Positions 38,775 to 49,408 of a stretch of DNA of 64,000 nt are shown one piece after another. Made by a program: the position numbers and the translations under genes. Each line of letters begins with the position of its first letter. Position 1 is the first letter of the stretch. Under the pieces are notes generated by a model, which saw only the letters and a program-made list of their open reading frames with translations, ran no database searches and was not told where the DNA came from. This DNA is from Euglena gracilis (taxonomy: Eukaryota; Euglenida; Euglenophyceae; Euglenales), in NCBI GenBank assembly GCA_039621445.1, contig CP154954.1, positions 64,066,046 to 64,130,045 on the forward strand, given 5' to 3'.

Positions 38775-40865
38775 TCAAGAGGTTCTCGTGAGGCAGGTGG
38801 GCAGGGGCGGGGTTCGGGGACGTCGGAGCTCGGCATTTTCCCGGCGGAGTTCTGCGAGTTCCACCGCCTGCCGGTCAAGGGCCTGCCGCATACTGCGCAG
38901 CTCAGCCACCAAGTCCGCGATGCCGGGGGCCGAAGCGGTCGGGGCGGGAGAAGCCGTGAATCCACGGGGGCTGGGCGGCTGCGGAAGGGGGGCGGGCTGC
39001 TGGCGCCGAGCGGCGCGTGCCGTGGCGCGGGAGACGAGGGCGGCCGGCGCTGCGGGCGGGGGGGCTGGCTGCGGAAGGAGCGAGTTCGGCGGCGGGCGGG
39101 CTGAAGCTGTGGAGTGAAGCCGCGGGCCGCCCCAGATCGCGGAGGCGGGAAGGTCTCTGGGAGGTGGGCGGGAGGCGGCTGAAGGGGGGGATGTCGAAGA
39201 CGTGGGCTGCCGGCGGGGAGGGGGGTCGGCGCGAGTTAGCACGGCGGAGCACGTAGAACGGCCCCAGCCACCGTCGTCGAGGGAGGAGCGTGTGGGCCGC
39301 CCCGTGGCTTGGAAGAAGGCGACGCGCCGGAATTGCCCCGCCCCACCAAATCGCACTTCGTCGCGCAGCGGGGACAGACCAGTCAGGGCGATGAGGTCCC
39401 GCACGCGGAAGAGGTCGGCGTCGGACAGAGGCCCCAGCCTCCACCACACCGCACCTGGCACTTGTTGTCGTACAGCCGCCTGGGGATCTTGGAGGGCAAC
39501 CCGGACGCGGGCCTGCACCTCATCCGCCCGCGCTCCCGAGGCCGCACTGATGCGCACGGCGATGTCCTTCTCGGCCGGCAGCAGGCCGACCACCCCTTGC
39601 AGGTCGTGGAGGGCCTCCCACAGCCGAGCAGCCTCCGCACGCCTGTTCTTGAGGTACAACAGATTGAACTGCTGCCGCTGAAGTGAAGGACACGTATCGC
39701 GGGTCCAGAAGGGTCTCACGAAGAGGCCTCCACAGCCGCATCCCTTCAACCAGCGCAGCGCCTCCGGCCGCCGTACGGCCAGCAGGGCCAGTACTCCGCC
39801 ATGGGTTGGCTGGATGCCCCGCAGCTGGTGAGCGGGGCCGAAGACCACCCCCACCGCGCCCGCCACCTTCGACAGCGCGCGCCGCAGCTCCCGCTCCGCG
39901 TGGCGTTGCCGCGTCGCCGGGGGCAGCTCAAATTCCACCCGGAGGAGCTCGAGGTGGTTGGGCTCCGGATCTGGTAACGAGCCGCGGATCCACCTTCCCG
40001 TTGGCGTCGGTGGATCAACTGTGGCCGGAATGGCCTGAGGCAGGCGCCGGACATGCAGCAGCATGAGGACCTTGTTGCGGGCGAGGAAAGCCCTCTCCCA
40101 CTCCTCCGGGGGCAGCCGACGTTCAGAGGCGGGCACGCGCAAGAGGGGTGGCCGCTCGGCTACCGCCACCGCCTCCACGGATACCCGCCGGTCATCGAAG
40201 AGCGGGCCAGCCGCGGGAAGGTGCCGACGCAGGGCCATGGCGTTGAGCTCCTGGGGACAGCTGTCCCGGTCCACCACCGCGGCGATGCTGTACACGGTGG
40301 AAGGGTCCTCCAAATCGAGCTGACTGCGCAGCCGCTGGATCCAGACGCCGAGGTGCTCCCGCGGCGGGATGATGATGTGGGAGGGGCGCTGGCCCCACCT
40401 CCGCGGTACCGCCGGTGCGAGCGCAGATGCATCACAGATGTCTGCCTGGGTGGAAAAATCGCCCCCCACCACCACGACCGTGTCCGGGTCGTCGATGAGC
40501 CGTACCTCCGCGGCCACGTCGCGCAACCAGTCCACCGAGAGGCGGGTGTCGTACACCCGCACGAGGGACATGTCCTCCACCGAAGCCGGTATTGTCCATC
40601 CCGCAGCGCGCAGCGTCCTCGCCTCCTGTAACTCTTGAAGCTGCCGCTGGTTGAGCTCCGGCTGACGGCCGCCGCGTGGGGGTCGCCGCTGCTCAGCCGG
40701 GGGGTTTCCGTGTAGTGCGTGCTGCCGCCGGTTACGGGCCCTCCGGCTGAGAGACCACCGGGCAGGCGGGGCGGGCGCCAGGGGGAGGAAGACGACAAGG
40801 GCGGCAATCTCCTCGATCGCCGACCCACGGAGCGTGGCGGTGGAGTCTAGGGGGAAGGTCATCAA
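38775..40865 (-). CDS. LINE ORF1 protein, family not recognised
   Basis: A 696-codon frame in the ORF1 position, beginning about 46 nt from the element's 5' end. I see no zinc knuckle or RRM I can name. The middle is globular-looking and rich in Arg/Leu/Val; residues around 470-560 resemble nothing I recognise. The C-terminal third is Pro/Ser/Arg-rich and ends with a coiled-coil-like helix (LVAELRSMRQALDRQ, then AVELAELRRENAELRR). By position it should be the RNA-binding partner of ORF2. The annotated ATG may not be the true start. Confidence 0.75.
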   Translation of the reverse strand: MMTFPLDSTATLRGSAIEEIAALVVFLPLAPAPPARWSLSRRARNRRQHALHGNPPAEQRRPPRGGRQPELNQRQLQELQEARTLRAAGWTIPASVEDMSLVRVYDTRLSVDWLRDVAAEVRLIDDPDTVVVVGGDFSTQADICDASALAPAVPRRWGQRPSHIIIPPREHLGVWIQRLRSQLDLEDPSTVYSIAAVVDRDSCPQELNAMALRRHLPAAGPLFDDRRVSVEAVAVAERPPLLRVPASERRLPPEEWERAFLARNKVLMLLHVRRLPQAIPATVDPPTPTGRWIRGSLPDPEPNHLELLRVEFELPPATRQRHAERELRRALSKVAGAVGVVFGPAHQLRGIQPTHGGVLALLAVRRPEALRWLKGCGCGGLFVRPFWTRDTCPSLQRQQFNLLYLKNRRAEAARLWEALHDLQGVVGLLPAEKDIAVRISAASGARADEVQARVRVALQDPQAAVRQQVPGAVWWRLGPLSDADLFRVRDLIALTGLSPLRDEVRFGGAGQFRRVAFFQATGRPTRSSLDDGGWGRSTCSAVLTRADPPPRRQPTSSTSPPSAASRPPPRDLPASAIWGGPRLHSTASARPPPNSLLPQPAPPPAAPAALVSRATARAARRQQPAPLPQPPSPRGFTASPAPTASAPGIADLVAELRSMRQALDRQAVELAELRRENAELRRPRTPPLPTCLTRTS

Positions 40866-40911
40866 GAGGGGGGGCTCCGAGCGAAGCGAGCTGCAGGGGC
40901 AGCTTCCACAC

Positions 40912-40929
40912 CTGGGCGTAGGGGTGGCG
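40912..40929. repeat. Target site duplication of the LINE, right copy
   Basis: Exact 18-bp match to 32,939-32,956. The bases beyond it differ from the left flank, which marks the duplication limits. Confidence 0.95.
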
Positions 40930-41560
40930 CATCCAGTGCAGGCCGCACATCACTTGGGATCACGCTCGACAGCCTGTGCGGCGACCACCACCCACGGTAT
41001 ATCGCCTTGGCCACGGTGCCGGCAGTGAGGCCGCGCGTGTGGTGGGCCGTGGCCACGACCCACCCACTGTGGCGGTCGACGCAGGAGGCGAACACATTCT
41101 ACAGCTGCCCCTCGAAGTCCACCTCTGGCATCACGAAGAGGTAGATGGCCGCCGACGCCATGACGTACGGCTGGACGGGCGTCAGGAAGACGTTCAACCG
41201 CAGCGGCAGGTGCGGGTGCTCGGTGGCCTGGCGGACCGGGAACGTCCGCTGCAGCCCGCTGGCCTCCTTCGCCACCTCCATCAGTTCCGCGAGTGATCGG
41301 CCTCCTCCACCAGTCTGTCCCCGCCAAATGTGGCCGAAGACCGAGTGCTGCTCCCTCAGCACTCCGCCAGCAGCCTGCTCGGCACACACCACCTCCCTGC
41401 AAAAACGAGCAGCCCATCCACCAGCTGGAACCCGCTGGGCCAGCCCGGGCCGTTGGGGTCCTGGTCACAGACGGGCTTCCAGCGCGGGCGCACCACATAC
41501 GCCTTGCTCCTGTCCATGTCGAAGACGCTGATGTCCAGGTCAGCCTGAGGGGGCACAGGC
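40930..41560 (-). pseudogene. Ty3/gypsy integrase N-terminal part (older element)
   Basis: Minus-strand sequence gives a pre-integrase segment (VVRPRWKPVCDQDPNG), a zinc-finger-like stretch (LREQHSVFGH) and the first catalytic Asp region (VDRHSGWVVATAHH, about 41,070). The second region is degraded around VIPSD (about 40,985). A TAG near 41,097 and an indel near 40,970 break it. It joins the fragment at 32,216-32,938 once the LINE is removed. Reverse transcriptase and RNase H of this element are not in the window. Beyond ~41,560 the minus frame becomes Pro/Ala-rich. Confidence 0.8.
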
Positions 41561-41944
41561 ACGGCTGGTGACGGCACACCAGCTGCGGGCGCTGCGGACT
41601 GGGCGGGCACAACCGGTGATGGCACACTGGCTGTGGATGCCGTAGGTGGGACCGTTGGCGCTGCGGACGGGGCGATGGACTGCGGTGCGGTGGACTGCAG
41701 TTCTGGTGGTGGTATTGCGATGGCGCGTTGGACGATGGTGCTGGCACGAACGCCGGTGGTGCGATGCACGACGCAGACGGTTGGACTGCCGCAGATGATG
41801 CCGATGGTGGGACTGCCGCGGGAGACGAGGCTGACGGTTGCATCTCGCGTGGGTGCTCGGATCGCGTACCGTGCGGGGCGTCTGCTGGGGCGTCTCGGGC
41901 GTTGCGCTGTGTGGCGAGGCGGCTGTGCGGCCCAGGACCGCCCC

Positions 41945-42684
41945 CTATACAGTATGTTATCCCTCCCTACCCCCCACACGCCTATGCAGCGGCTCCCCCA
42001 GCACAAGGTGTGCCCGCGTATGCGGTATATCAACCCCCTCCAGCCGCTTATGCGGCTTAGGCACAATTGCCACCCCCCCCCACTCAAATGGTTCAGTCAC
42101 AAATGCCATACCCCTCTCAGTCACATATGTCAGCCCCCTTTCAGGCACAAATGCCGCCCCTCTCTCAGGCGCAACCGCCACTAGTAGCTCAGGCAGCTCC
42201 TATGCCAATGGGTGCTACATCTGCGACACAGCCACAACAGGCATACCAAGTTCCAATGGAAAAGCAACAGTATGCGATGCAGGGACAGGCACCTCCAATG
42301 GAGCAGGCGCATTACGCCATGCCTGGTTCCTCACCTCCCATCCTGTATACACCACAATACGTTATGACTCAACAACGCCAAAAATAACCCCAATCTCAAC
42401 CCATACAGGATGTCCCGCACCAGGTGCACGCCGTACAGGTGATGCCCCATCCTGCTGCTCAACGCGGTCGGGAGACTGTGGCTCAGACCGCGGTCAGCAG
42501 CAGTAGTATATCTCCTATGCAATCCCTGTGTCGCATGAGACGCCACAGCCAGCACCAACAGTTCACCGCAGAATTGGTGAATCTCGCGGAGAAAACTCTG
42601 CGGACTGCCCTGCGCGTTAGCGCACTCGAAAGAGCAGATCCCTCCTTACAAGTGATGTCGTCAAATTTTGAGCCTGGGCAATAG
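41945..42684 (+). pseudogene. Left relative of module protein A1
   Basis: A Pro/Tyr/Ala/Gln/Met-rich frame (IPPYPPHAYAAAPP, then QMPYPSQSHMSAPF) with TAG at 42,058 and TAA near 42,385. It is followed by a Ser-rich and helical end (SSSSISPMQS, then TLRTALRVSA) and a TAG at 42,682. Layout and ending parallel A1 of the 17-kb element at 55,931-56,269. Function unknown. Confidence 0.6.
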
Positions 42685-43408
42685 GCCTATTGCACAATGG
42701 TGCACTTGTGGCCAAACACTGATGACAGGGAAAGTGTACTTCATGCCTGGGGGATATCCCCCTGATGTCAGCATGCGTACATTGGGTATCCAGGTACCGC
42801 CGATGCCGCGGATCCGTCATCACACAGGGGCATTCACCGAATATATGCGGGGGCATAGCCCCCCAGTGGCGGAAAGCGAGGCGGGAGATATCCCAGCACC
42901 AATGGTGCAGCCATTGGGAATTTTTCGTGATTCCCAGTCCCCTCGTCGTATGCCAAGACCACCACCACCCGAATATCGGGAACCTCCAACGCAATACGCG
43001 TATCAGCCAACGACGCAACCTTCAACGGCACTACCGCCATTTCAGTATCCAGCCCATCTGGAAGCTGGAAGTCAGTTACACGTACAACGGGATCAACCGG
43101 TGGCTCAGGAGCCAGGATCCTGGGCTGAGGATGTGGAGCAAGCCGAGGCCGAAGGCCGTACGGCTGTGGAAGAAGATGTACCAACTGTACATGAACCTCT
43201 TCCAGAACCCCGCTTCACATCACCTCAGCAAGCCATCCAGTACTACCAATCCCTGGAACAGCTCCAGGGCCAACGGTCTGCAGAACGTAGATATGCGTCA
43301 CAGCCTTACAGGCCAGCAGACCTGGGGAAACGAGGTAGGCCAGAATCTTCATCCCCAATGGGGAGACCGAAACCCCCAGCCACTGCCCCAGCCTCAGCCA
43401 GACAGGCT

Positions 43409-43645
43409 TGTAGGTTCGCGCAGATTCCTAATTACACATGCTGCCTTACTTTGCAGGTGGCAAGGGTCATGTACTGTTTGCGTGGAGTATGAGTACTGCT
43501 TTTATTTTATATTGCCAGTGATCTGGGAAGGTTGGAAGGCAGAAATGATCAGGTTTTGGACAAGTTTCAGATAGCACTGAAAAAGTCCAGATTGGAGATT
43601 GCAATGCCAAGGAAAAGGCCATCTGGGCCAGGGCCCCCGCCCTCA
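43409..43645 (+). repeat. Left LTR of the compact element
   Basis: Begins TGTAGGTTCGCGCAG and ends GCCCTCA. Its first ~48 bp look like a tiny GT-AG intron (GTAGGT to CTTTGCAG). Confidence 0.88.
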
Positions 43646-44500
43646 CAAACAGTACACCTCCCGTACAAACAGACAAGCCAAGATTGCCACCAAGGGGGCC
43701 AATGGCCTGAGAAGAGCAATTGGAATCCAGCCAGCAAACCTCGGAAGTCAAGACTGAAAGGAGAGAAAATGTCAAAGGATGTGTCTGACATGGCCATGCC
43801 TGTGGCATCACACTCTCCAAGATTGGACGAATCATCATCTGGGATCACCACTGTGGACAGGGAAGTTCACACAGATGGAGTCAAGCCAAAGCCCAGAACA
43901 CTCCAGAGACGGAGGAGGCGGCAGCAGATTGCAGCCGCCAGCCGCCAGCAGGAGTAAGGTTTGACAGCTTCGTGGGAAGGTTTTACATGGCAGGCTGCTG
44001 CTTCTGTGGCTGTGGATGGCCGCGCAATTTGAGTTACTCGTGGTCGAATGTGGTCATCACCGCGTACGGCTGAGGCAATGCCGCTGGCTGCTGCACCTCT
44101 GGTTGTGGGTTATCCGAGCGTTTACGCAGAAACCCTCCGGCGTGTGTGATTTGGCGACGAGGTGGTGGTAATTGGACTTGGCTGTGGACAGTCGCGTTGG
44201 TTCGCTTTGCATTTCCTCTTTTGTAATTTTTTGCCCTCCGAATCACAATTCTCTCCCGTTTTTGTTTGTCTGTTGGCCATCTCCCTACCCCTTGGGGATT
44301 ACTGTGGCAAGCTGGTCGAAAAAGGCGGGAAGGACCAGTTTGCGACAGTTTTTCCAAAGGCTCTAGGGGGATGCCCTGGGCGGTTGGGGTACCTTTTCTG
44401 TCATTGAGACATCAATGATGGCAAGGGCACCCCGACGGCACCCGGGGGTGCCCAGCGCTCACTGGCCTACGGTGTTGTGTGACCTTGACGTTGACAAGGT

Positions 44501-44516
44501 CTTGAAGCAGGGGGGG
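44501..44516 (+). promoter_or_regulatory. Polypurine tract of the compact element
   Basis: GAAGCAGGGGGG lies directly against the TG of the right LTR, the place where plus-strand priming occurs in LTR retrotransposons. Confidence 0.65.
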
Positions 44517-44753
44517 TGTAGGTTCGCGCAGATTCCTAATTGCACATGCTGCCTTACTTTGCAGGGGGCAAGGGTCATGTACTGTTTGCGTGGAGTATGA
44601 GTACTGCTTTTATTTTATATTGCCAGTGATCTGGGAAGGTTGGAAGGCAGAAAAGATCAAGTTTTGGACAAGTTTCAGATATCACTGAAAAAGTCCAGAT
44701 TGGAGATTGCAATCCCAAGGAAAAGGCCATCTGGGCCAGGGCCCCTGCCCTCA
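44517..44753 (+). repeat. Right LTR of the compact element
   Basis: Same length as the left LTR (237 bp), about 97 percent identical by eye. It is followed by the GGCT target duplication. Confidence 0.88.
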
Positions 44754-45505
44754 GGCTACCCCTGCACAGCAACGTCGGCAATCGGGTGGCCAACAGGCCA
44801 CACCCCCTCCGTGCCCGTACCTTTTGCCTTACCTGCCAAGCCAGCGCCAACGGAGCAACCCCCCAGACCAGTGCCAGCAAAACTCAGCAGCGCCGACAGC
44901 TGCAGCAGCGCCAATCGCCGCAGCCTGTAGCAGCGCCAACGGCGCCACAGCCTGTAACAGCACCAACGGCACCACCCCAGGAGACACCAGTACCTCAAGG
45001 CCAACAGGCCGCAATGGATGTACTACCTGTTCCTGAACCCACACAGCAACAGCTCGAGCAAGCCGAACTGGCCCAAAGAGACCACAGGGCAGAAATCGAG
45101 CATGAAGCTGCGGAGCGTGCACGAGTACAGAAAATTTTCGACGATACCCTAGAACGTGTACGCAACCCCACCTACATCGATCCGCCTAGAGGCGAACCCC
45201 TCCCTCACAATAACCCACCGCTATTGGCGGATATTCAGGATCAACCTGCAGCATACCCAGCACCGAAACTGGCTTTTGCCCCACAGGAATTGCTTGGACG
45301 AACAAGCGATATGAATCCTGCATTTTTATGTCCCCGTTTTGCATCCAATCTCAGTCCTCATGCTTGGAAACAAGCTAGAGAAGACATTGCTCAATGGGAA
45401 TCCCGATCGGCAAGAGTAAAGCCAAAAGTGCTCCCAAACCAGCACCTACCGCAGGCCAAAAAGCAAAGGCGAAGGCAAGAAAGGACAATACCGGAACGTC
45501 TATGA

Positions 45506-45620
45506 GGACGACATGGAAGCTCTATTCGAGCACATCCAGAGCATTCATGATCTCGCATTCGAGGCCATGAGAAAGTTCCAAAACGAACTTAGACTACCGA
45601 TCCTGGTTGCCTCCCCGTCG
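45506..45620 (+). pseudogene. Left relative of module protein B, N-terminal stub
   Basis: The frame VYEDDMEALFEHIQSIHDLAF aligns loosely with IDEDLRQFIHASNVIH at the start of B (57,634). It ends around 45,580 near GAAAGTTCCAAAACGA, a sequence that recurs at both LTR ends of the 17-kb element. The downstream part of this B relative appears to be the plus-strand fragment at 62,670-62,840, on the other side of the 17-kb element. Confidence 0.55.
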
Positions 45621-45692
45621 TCACTGTGAATAGACAGCTCTATATGGAACATAACCGCGAGTTCCACCATGATGGAACTTTGTATGCCTATG

Positions 45693-46077
45693 TGTGTACC
45701 AGGCACGTCCCAGCTCTGTAGGATATCTGCAGAGTGGGTTCTGTGACGGTCGCACCACTGTGGAAACCCACAGCTGGTAAGATCGTGGCAGACCCTTCTG
45801 GGATCTGCCCCTGGACACGTCAGCACTTTTCTCTCCTTCCCCCACAGGTGGTATTCTTTACTCTCACAACCTCAAAGTTTGACCATTGGTTTTGTCAGAG
45901 GGAAAAAACCTCGGAACAGTCGAACTTGATCTCAGAAGAAACTTCTGAGTCTTTGCTTTGTGCTTTGCTTCTTGGGGAATTGAGAAGAAAAGGGGAAAAC
46001 CACTTTTCGTTACTCCAAAGACTTTTTCCCTACCATAAGTAGGCTGCGCACCAAGGCGAAAGCGAAATGCTTTTACA
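45693..46077 (+). repeat. 5' LTR of the 17-kb element
   Basis: TGTGTACCAGGC to TTTTACA. Identity with the 3' copy continues 13 more bases (GAAAGTTCCAAAA). No primer binding site starting with TGG is obvious just downstream. Confidence 0.88.
45777..45847 (+). other. Intron-like segment inside the LTR
   Basis: GTAAG at 45,777, a pyrimidine-rich CTTTTCTCTCCTTCCCCC run and CACAG at 45,847 give a 71-bp canonical GT-AG candidate. It is preserved in the 3' LTR (62,350-62,420). If real, LTR-started transcripts would be spliced near their 5' end. Confidence 0.45.
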
Positions 46078-46111
46078 GAAAGTTCCAAAACGATCCTATA
46101 CAGACGTTCAA

Positions 46112-46169
46112 CACAGAGAAACTCTGTGGTTGACTGGTGGTGAGGATCGTACTGAGCCGTGAAACACGG
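46112..46169 (+). other. Leader hairpins with AAA loops
   Basis: Two perfect hairpins: CACAGAG-AAA-CTCTGTG (46,112-46,128) and CCGTG-AAA-CACGG (46,157-46,169). They lie between the 5' LTR and gag, where packaging or translation-control structures are commonly found in retroelements. Confidence 0.6.
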
Positions 46170-46325
46170 TGAAAGTACTGTTCCTGGCCCCTAGCCAAGC
46201 TTTAAGCAAGGATACAGGTCTCAGAAGGCTCTGTTCGGTAATCGCCGATACAACCTTTCTGGTCCCTGTTTCTCGGCTTATTTGTGTGAATTTTTGGGTT
46301 TTTGCCTTTTTACCCATCTCAAAAG

Positions 46326-49300
46326 ATGCAGAGCACAAGCCCCAACCCCAAATTTGATTATGACTTGTTGATGAGTTCATTGAGCAATTGTGATGAAGAT
46401 TGCGGGGATTGGAACGGTTTGAATGAAACAAGTTCCAATTCCCGACCCCCCAAGCAGGAAGAAGGCAATTTGACTCATTTGTCATTGTCAAAAGGCGAAA
46501 CGCCTTTATTGTTGCATGGGGGTAATGAACCCTCTTCATCATCATTGTCATTGATTGTTCGGGATGTAGGTGGCAAAATGCCTTCCTCCATCCCGGTTCA
46601 CCCATCATTGATGCGGCGAAGGGAAGAACCCCTTGTACCTTCACACTTGGTTACTCATGTTACCCATGAACAAAGTGAGGGGTATTTGCCCTTTGCTCTG
46701 TTCACACCCAAAAGATCCCCGGTGGAAGCACCGGTGGGCCTTTTGGAGTGCAACTCGGTGGAAACACCGTGTTTTTACCAACCCCCCCTCAATTACCACC
46801 CCCCACACCAGTTCGCGCATTGCCGGGATTACCCGCGGAAGCTGCGGTTTTCCCTGCATTGCCATGGAACCCAGATATGCGTCTGGTGGTACCGGAAATC
46901 TCTGGTGCCGTTTCCGTTGTGGAGGACTATGAGGAAGATTTGAGGGATAACCTCACCCCCGGTGATGTTTACCGAATTCTCGGTCAACTCCCAGCGGATC
47001 ACCCGCTTAGCAAGCAAATTTTGCATGTCCACCAAGGCGTTGCGGAATGCGCAACCATGCTCAACAAAGTTTTGCATTTTAATGAGGATAATCAAAGGGC
47101 AACCAAAGGTTGCATGCAGGAAATCAAATATTGCCAACACCAGCAAATGCTTTTGGAATTATTTTGCAGGAAATCGGCAAATATTGCCAACACAGTTTTG
47201 AAGCGGGGGAAAGATTCATTTTCGAGAAAGTGTTGACATTTTGCGAATCCAACTTCCACAAAATTCCAACAAATCAGCAAAATGCTGAAATGAAGCGGAA
47301 ACCAACAACTTCCCAAGCCCAACAATTTTTTGCCAAATGCATGAAGCCTTTTGCAAAGTGGAACATGCAGCATTCAAGCAGCAATTTACAGCCAAAATGC
47401 CTGAAATCGGTAACTGTACGGTTGTAGTTTTGCCACACTCACAACTTCTTTCCAAGAAGCCCACAAGGAATTTGCAACGGCTTTTGAAGCAATTTCACCG
47501 AAAAAACATTTTGAGCACAAAAGCAGGAGGAACGCCCCAACGAATTTTGCGCAATATGAATTATTAAATGCACGCGAAAATCGCGGATTGCGCACAATGG
47601 ATTTTGCGCAACAATCAATGCACCGTTGTTTCGGTTAGGAGCATTTCCACTTTCCAATTCCCGACATTAGTGGTTTCCAAGCCGCTTTTGGGGAATTGCA
47701 AACCCGATGCACCTTGTTGTCCACCACAGTAGCGAAAATTCGCGCACTACCCAATGTTTCGGGCGCTCGGATATCCGAGTCACCGGAATTCCGCTCATTT
47801 TACAACAAAATGCTTGGTGACAACAAGGAAACCTTGCAAGCATTTTGCACGAGTTTGATTCAACTTGAGGAATCTGTGAATCGGAATGCCCGATTAATGC
47901 AAGATGATGTTTCACGGTTGGATGGACGAATTTCTGTGTTGTTGGGAAAGCCAACCGCGGAAAATTTGCACACCACCGCGGAAACCCCCACCAAGTCACC
48001 CCACCAATTGCAAATTGTCTCAAATGCGGTAAAAGCGCTTGCGGGTCAACTCCAGAATGTGGAGGAGTCCCAAGGACAACTTGTCCAAGATTTACACTTG
48101 GTTTCTGAAAAGTTACCACACTTGGACGATTTTTCCCGTTACCGCAAACGCCTTAGGCATTTGGAGACTGAGGTTGACTGTATTTGCGGCCAACTCCAGT
48201 TGGTGGAACATTTGGAAGAAACGGTGCATGACTTGTCCGCGAGTTTGGATAAAATGTCCACTCCGGTACCGGTTATGCCACCACCCACTGCGGTAAGCGC
48301 TGCGGTTGGTATGCCAAATGTCCCAGAATCGCGTTCTCAAATTACCATCCACCGCGAAATTGGTACAACCACCCGCGAAAACGCGAATTGTACCACCTTT
48401 GCATTTGCCCACACCGCAGCCCCACTTTCCACAACACATTTCCGATGAGGAAATTGATCCTCCGCTCGAAAATTCGAGTCTCCACCAAGAAATTCAACAT
48501 TCCAACCTTGTACGAGGAATGAGCCAACACCCCACTCCAGGTATTGGTCATGTGTCGCATTCGCGATCATACCAACCACCATTGGGTTCTGGATTACCAG
48601 ATCACCCATCGGGTTTTCGGCGGGAAACCCGCCCCACCGAGAGAATTTCACCGCATTTTTCGCAATTCCCGCAGGAAAATTCTGCCAACCTTACACTTGG
48701 TGCGGGAAATCCTGCACGAGGTACACATGGAGCGGAAAATCCGCGAAACGCGTTTGGTGTTAAGAATAACCCTGACCCAAACCCCTGGAATACAACCGAG
48801 GGTCAGCGGGTTACTCAGAGAGACTTCAACGGCAACATCACAATCGCGAACAAGGTGAAGCCCCAATGGGACGGGGATCCAACCACGTGGAGACAATTTT
48901 TTCGGGACTGGGAGTACTATTGGGCACTAAAGGGACCCGAATCCCGAGGTAGTCAAGATGGAATTCATCCACCCAAGACCCGAATCCCGAGGTAGTCAAG
49001 ATGGAATTCATCGATTGCCTACCGAGGGAGGAGCGAGACCGCGCACGCAACTTGGTGATACGTAATGTCGAATCATTCGATGACCTGGTTGAGCAATACG
49101 CTTCAACCAACTCAAGCTTGGTCACCAGGATTACCCTGGAAAAGAAATGGCGACAATCCGCGCCATCGGATCGCAAATGGAAATCCATTGACCTTTGGTA
49201 TGCCAAATGGTTAGCACTTGCTTCCGAAGTTGATGAACTTAGCGAGAAGCAAACGCGCGAACAATTCGATGCGGTTTTGTTGCACTTCACACCATCCCTC

Positions 49301-49408
49301 GTGAAGGATATACATCGCGAGGAGTTGGCAGGGCATGAGATGACTCTTGCCCAACGTTGGAATTATGTGTCAAAGCAACTCAAGCTCACACAAGTTTTGG
49401 GACAAATA
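46326..49408 (+). pseudogene. gag of the 17-kb element, frameshifted
   Basis: From ATG 46,326 (MQSTSPNPKFDYDLL) the reading moves between frames near 46,745, 47,220 and 47,340 and again around 47,570-47,640. Visible parts: an acidic head, a Pro-rich stretch with PALPWNPDMRL, then Gln/Asn/Lys-rich sequence. A long helical section follows at 47,645-48,300 (LQNVEESQGQLVQDLHLVSEKL, coiled-coil-like). A capsid-type domain comes next: KPQWDGDPTTWRQFFRDWEYYW and, after 49,000, a FIDCLPREERDRAR to WNYVSKQLKL block. A 43-bp tandem duplication at 48,934-49,019 adds a frameshift, and at 49,409 the gene is interrupted by an R390 repeat. Confidence 0.75.
48934..49019. repeat. 43-bp tandem duplication in gag
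   Basis: GACCCGAATCCCGAGGTAG begins both copies (48,934 and 48,977). The period of 43 is not a multiple of three, so it breaks the capsid reading frame. Confidence 0.85.

Larger units (their letters stand above)
32957..40911 (-). mobile_element. Full-length LINE (APE endonuclease, RT, RNase H), inserted in a gypsy integrase
   Basis: A 7,955-bp element bounded by 18-bp target duplications. It is much more GC-rich than its surroundings. Order on the minus strand: short 5' leader (~46 nt), ORF1, ORF2 with endonuclease, reverse transcriptase, RNase H and a Cys/His finger, a Pro-rich tail, then a 10-bp-arm hairpin and a run of ten C at the very 3' end. A frameshift between endonuclease and reverse transcriptase suggests this copy is no longer intact. 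The clean duplications indicate a fairly recent insertion. Confidence 0.95.
43409..44753 (+). mobile_element. Compact LTR retrotransposon (TRIM/LARD-like), 1,345 bp
   Basis: Two 237-bp direct repeats (43,409-43,645 and 44,517-44,753) start TG and end CA and differ at about seven positions. GGCT flanks both sides (43,405-43,408 and 44,754-44,757), or AGGCT if the last A is counted outside. The right LTR is preceded by the purine tract GAAGCAGGGGGG. The ~870-bp interior has no polymerase; a 141-codon frame (43,532-43,957) is basic and Ser/Arg-rich. It must rely on enzymes from another element. Confidence 0.9.
42656..45505 (+). pseudogene. Left relative of module protein A2, split by a compact LTR element
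   Basis: The front part (from CRQILSLGN, about 42,656) carries IAQWCTCGQTLMTGKVYF and a MRTLGIQVPP stretch, matching VLWCMCPQATMTGLVYY and MRDLGVEVPP of A2 at 56.3 kb. A Pro/Glu/Gln-rich linker follows to 43,408. A 1,345-bp LTR element then interrupts, and the tail resumes at 44,758: Gln/Ala/Pro-rich, then a charged helical region (LAQRDHRAEIEHEAAERARV) and a Lys/Ala basic end. One further frameshift lies between 44,758 and 44,860. Confidence 0.7.
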
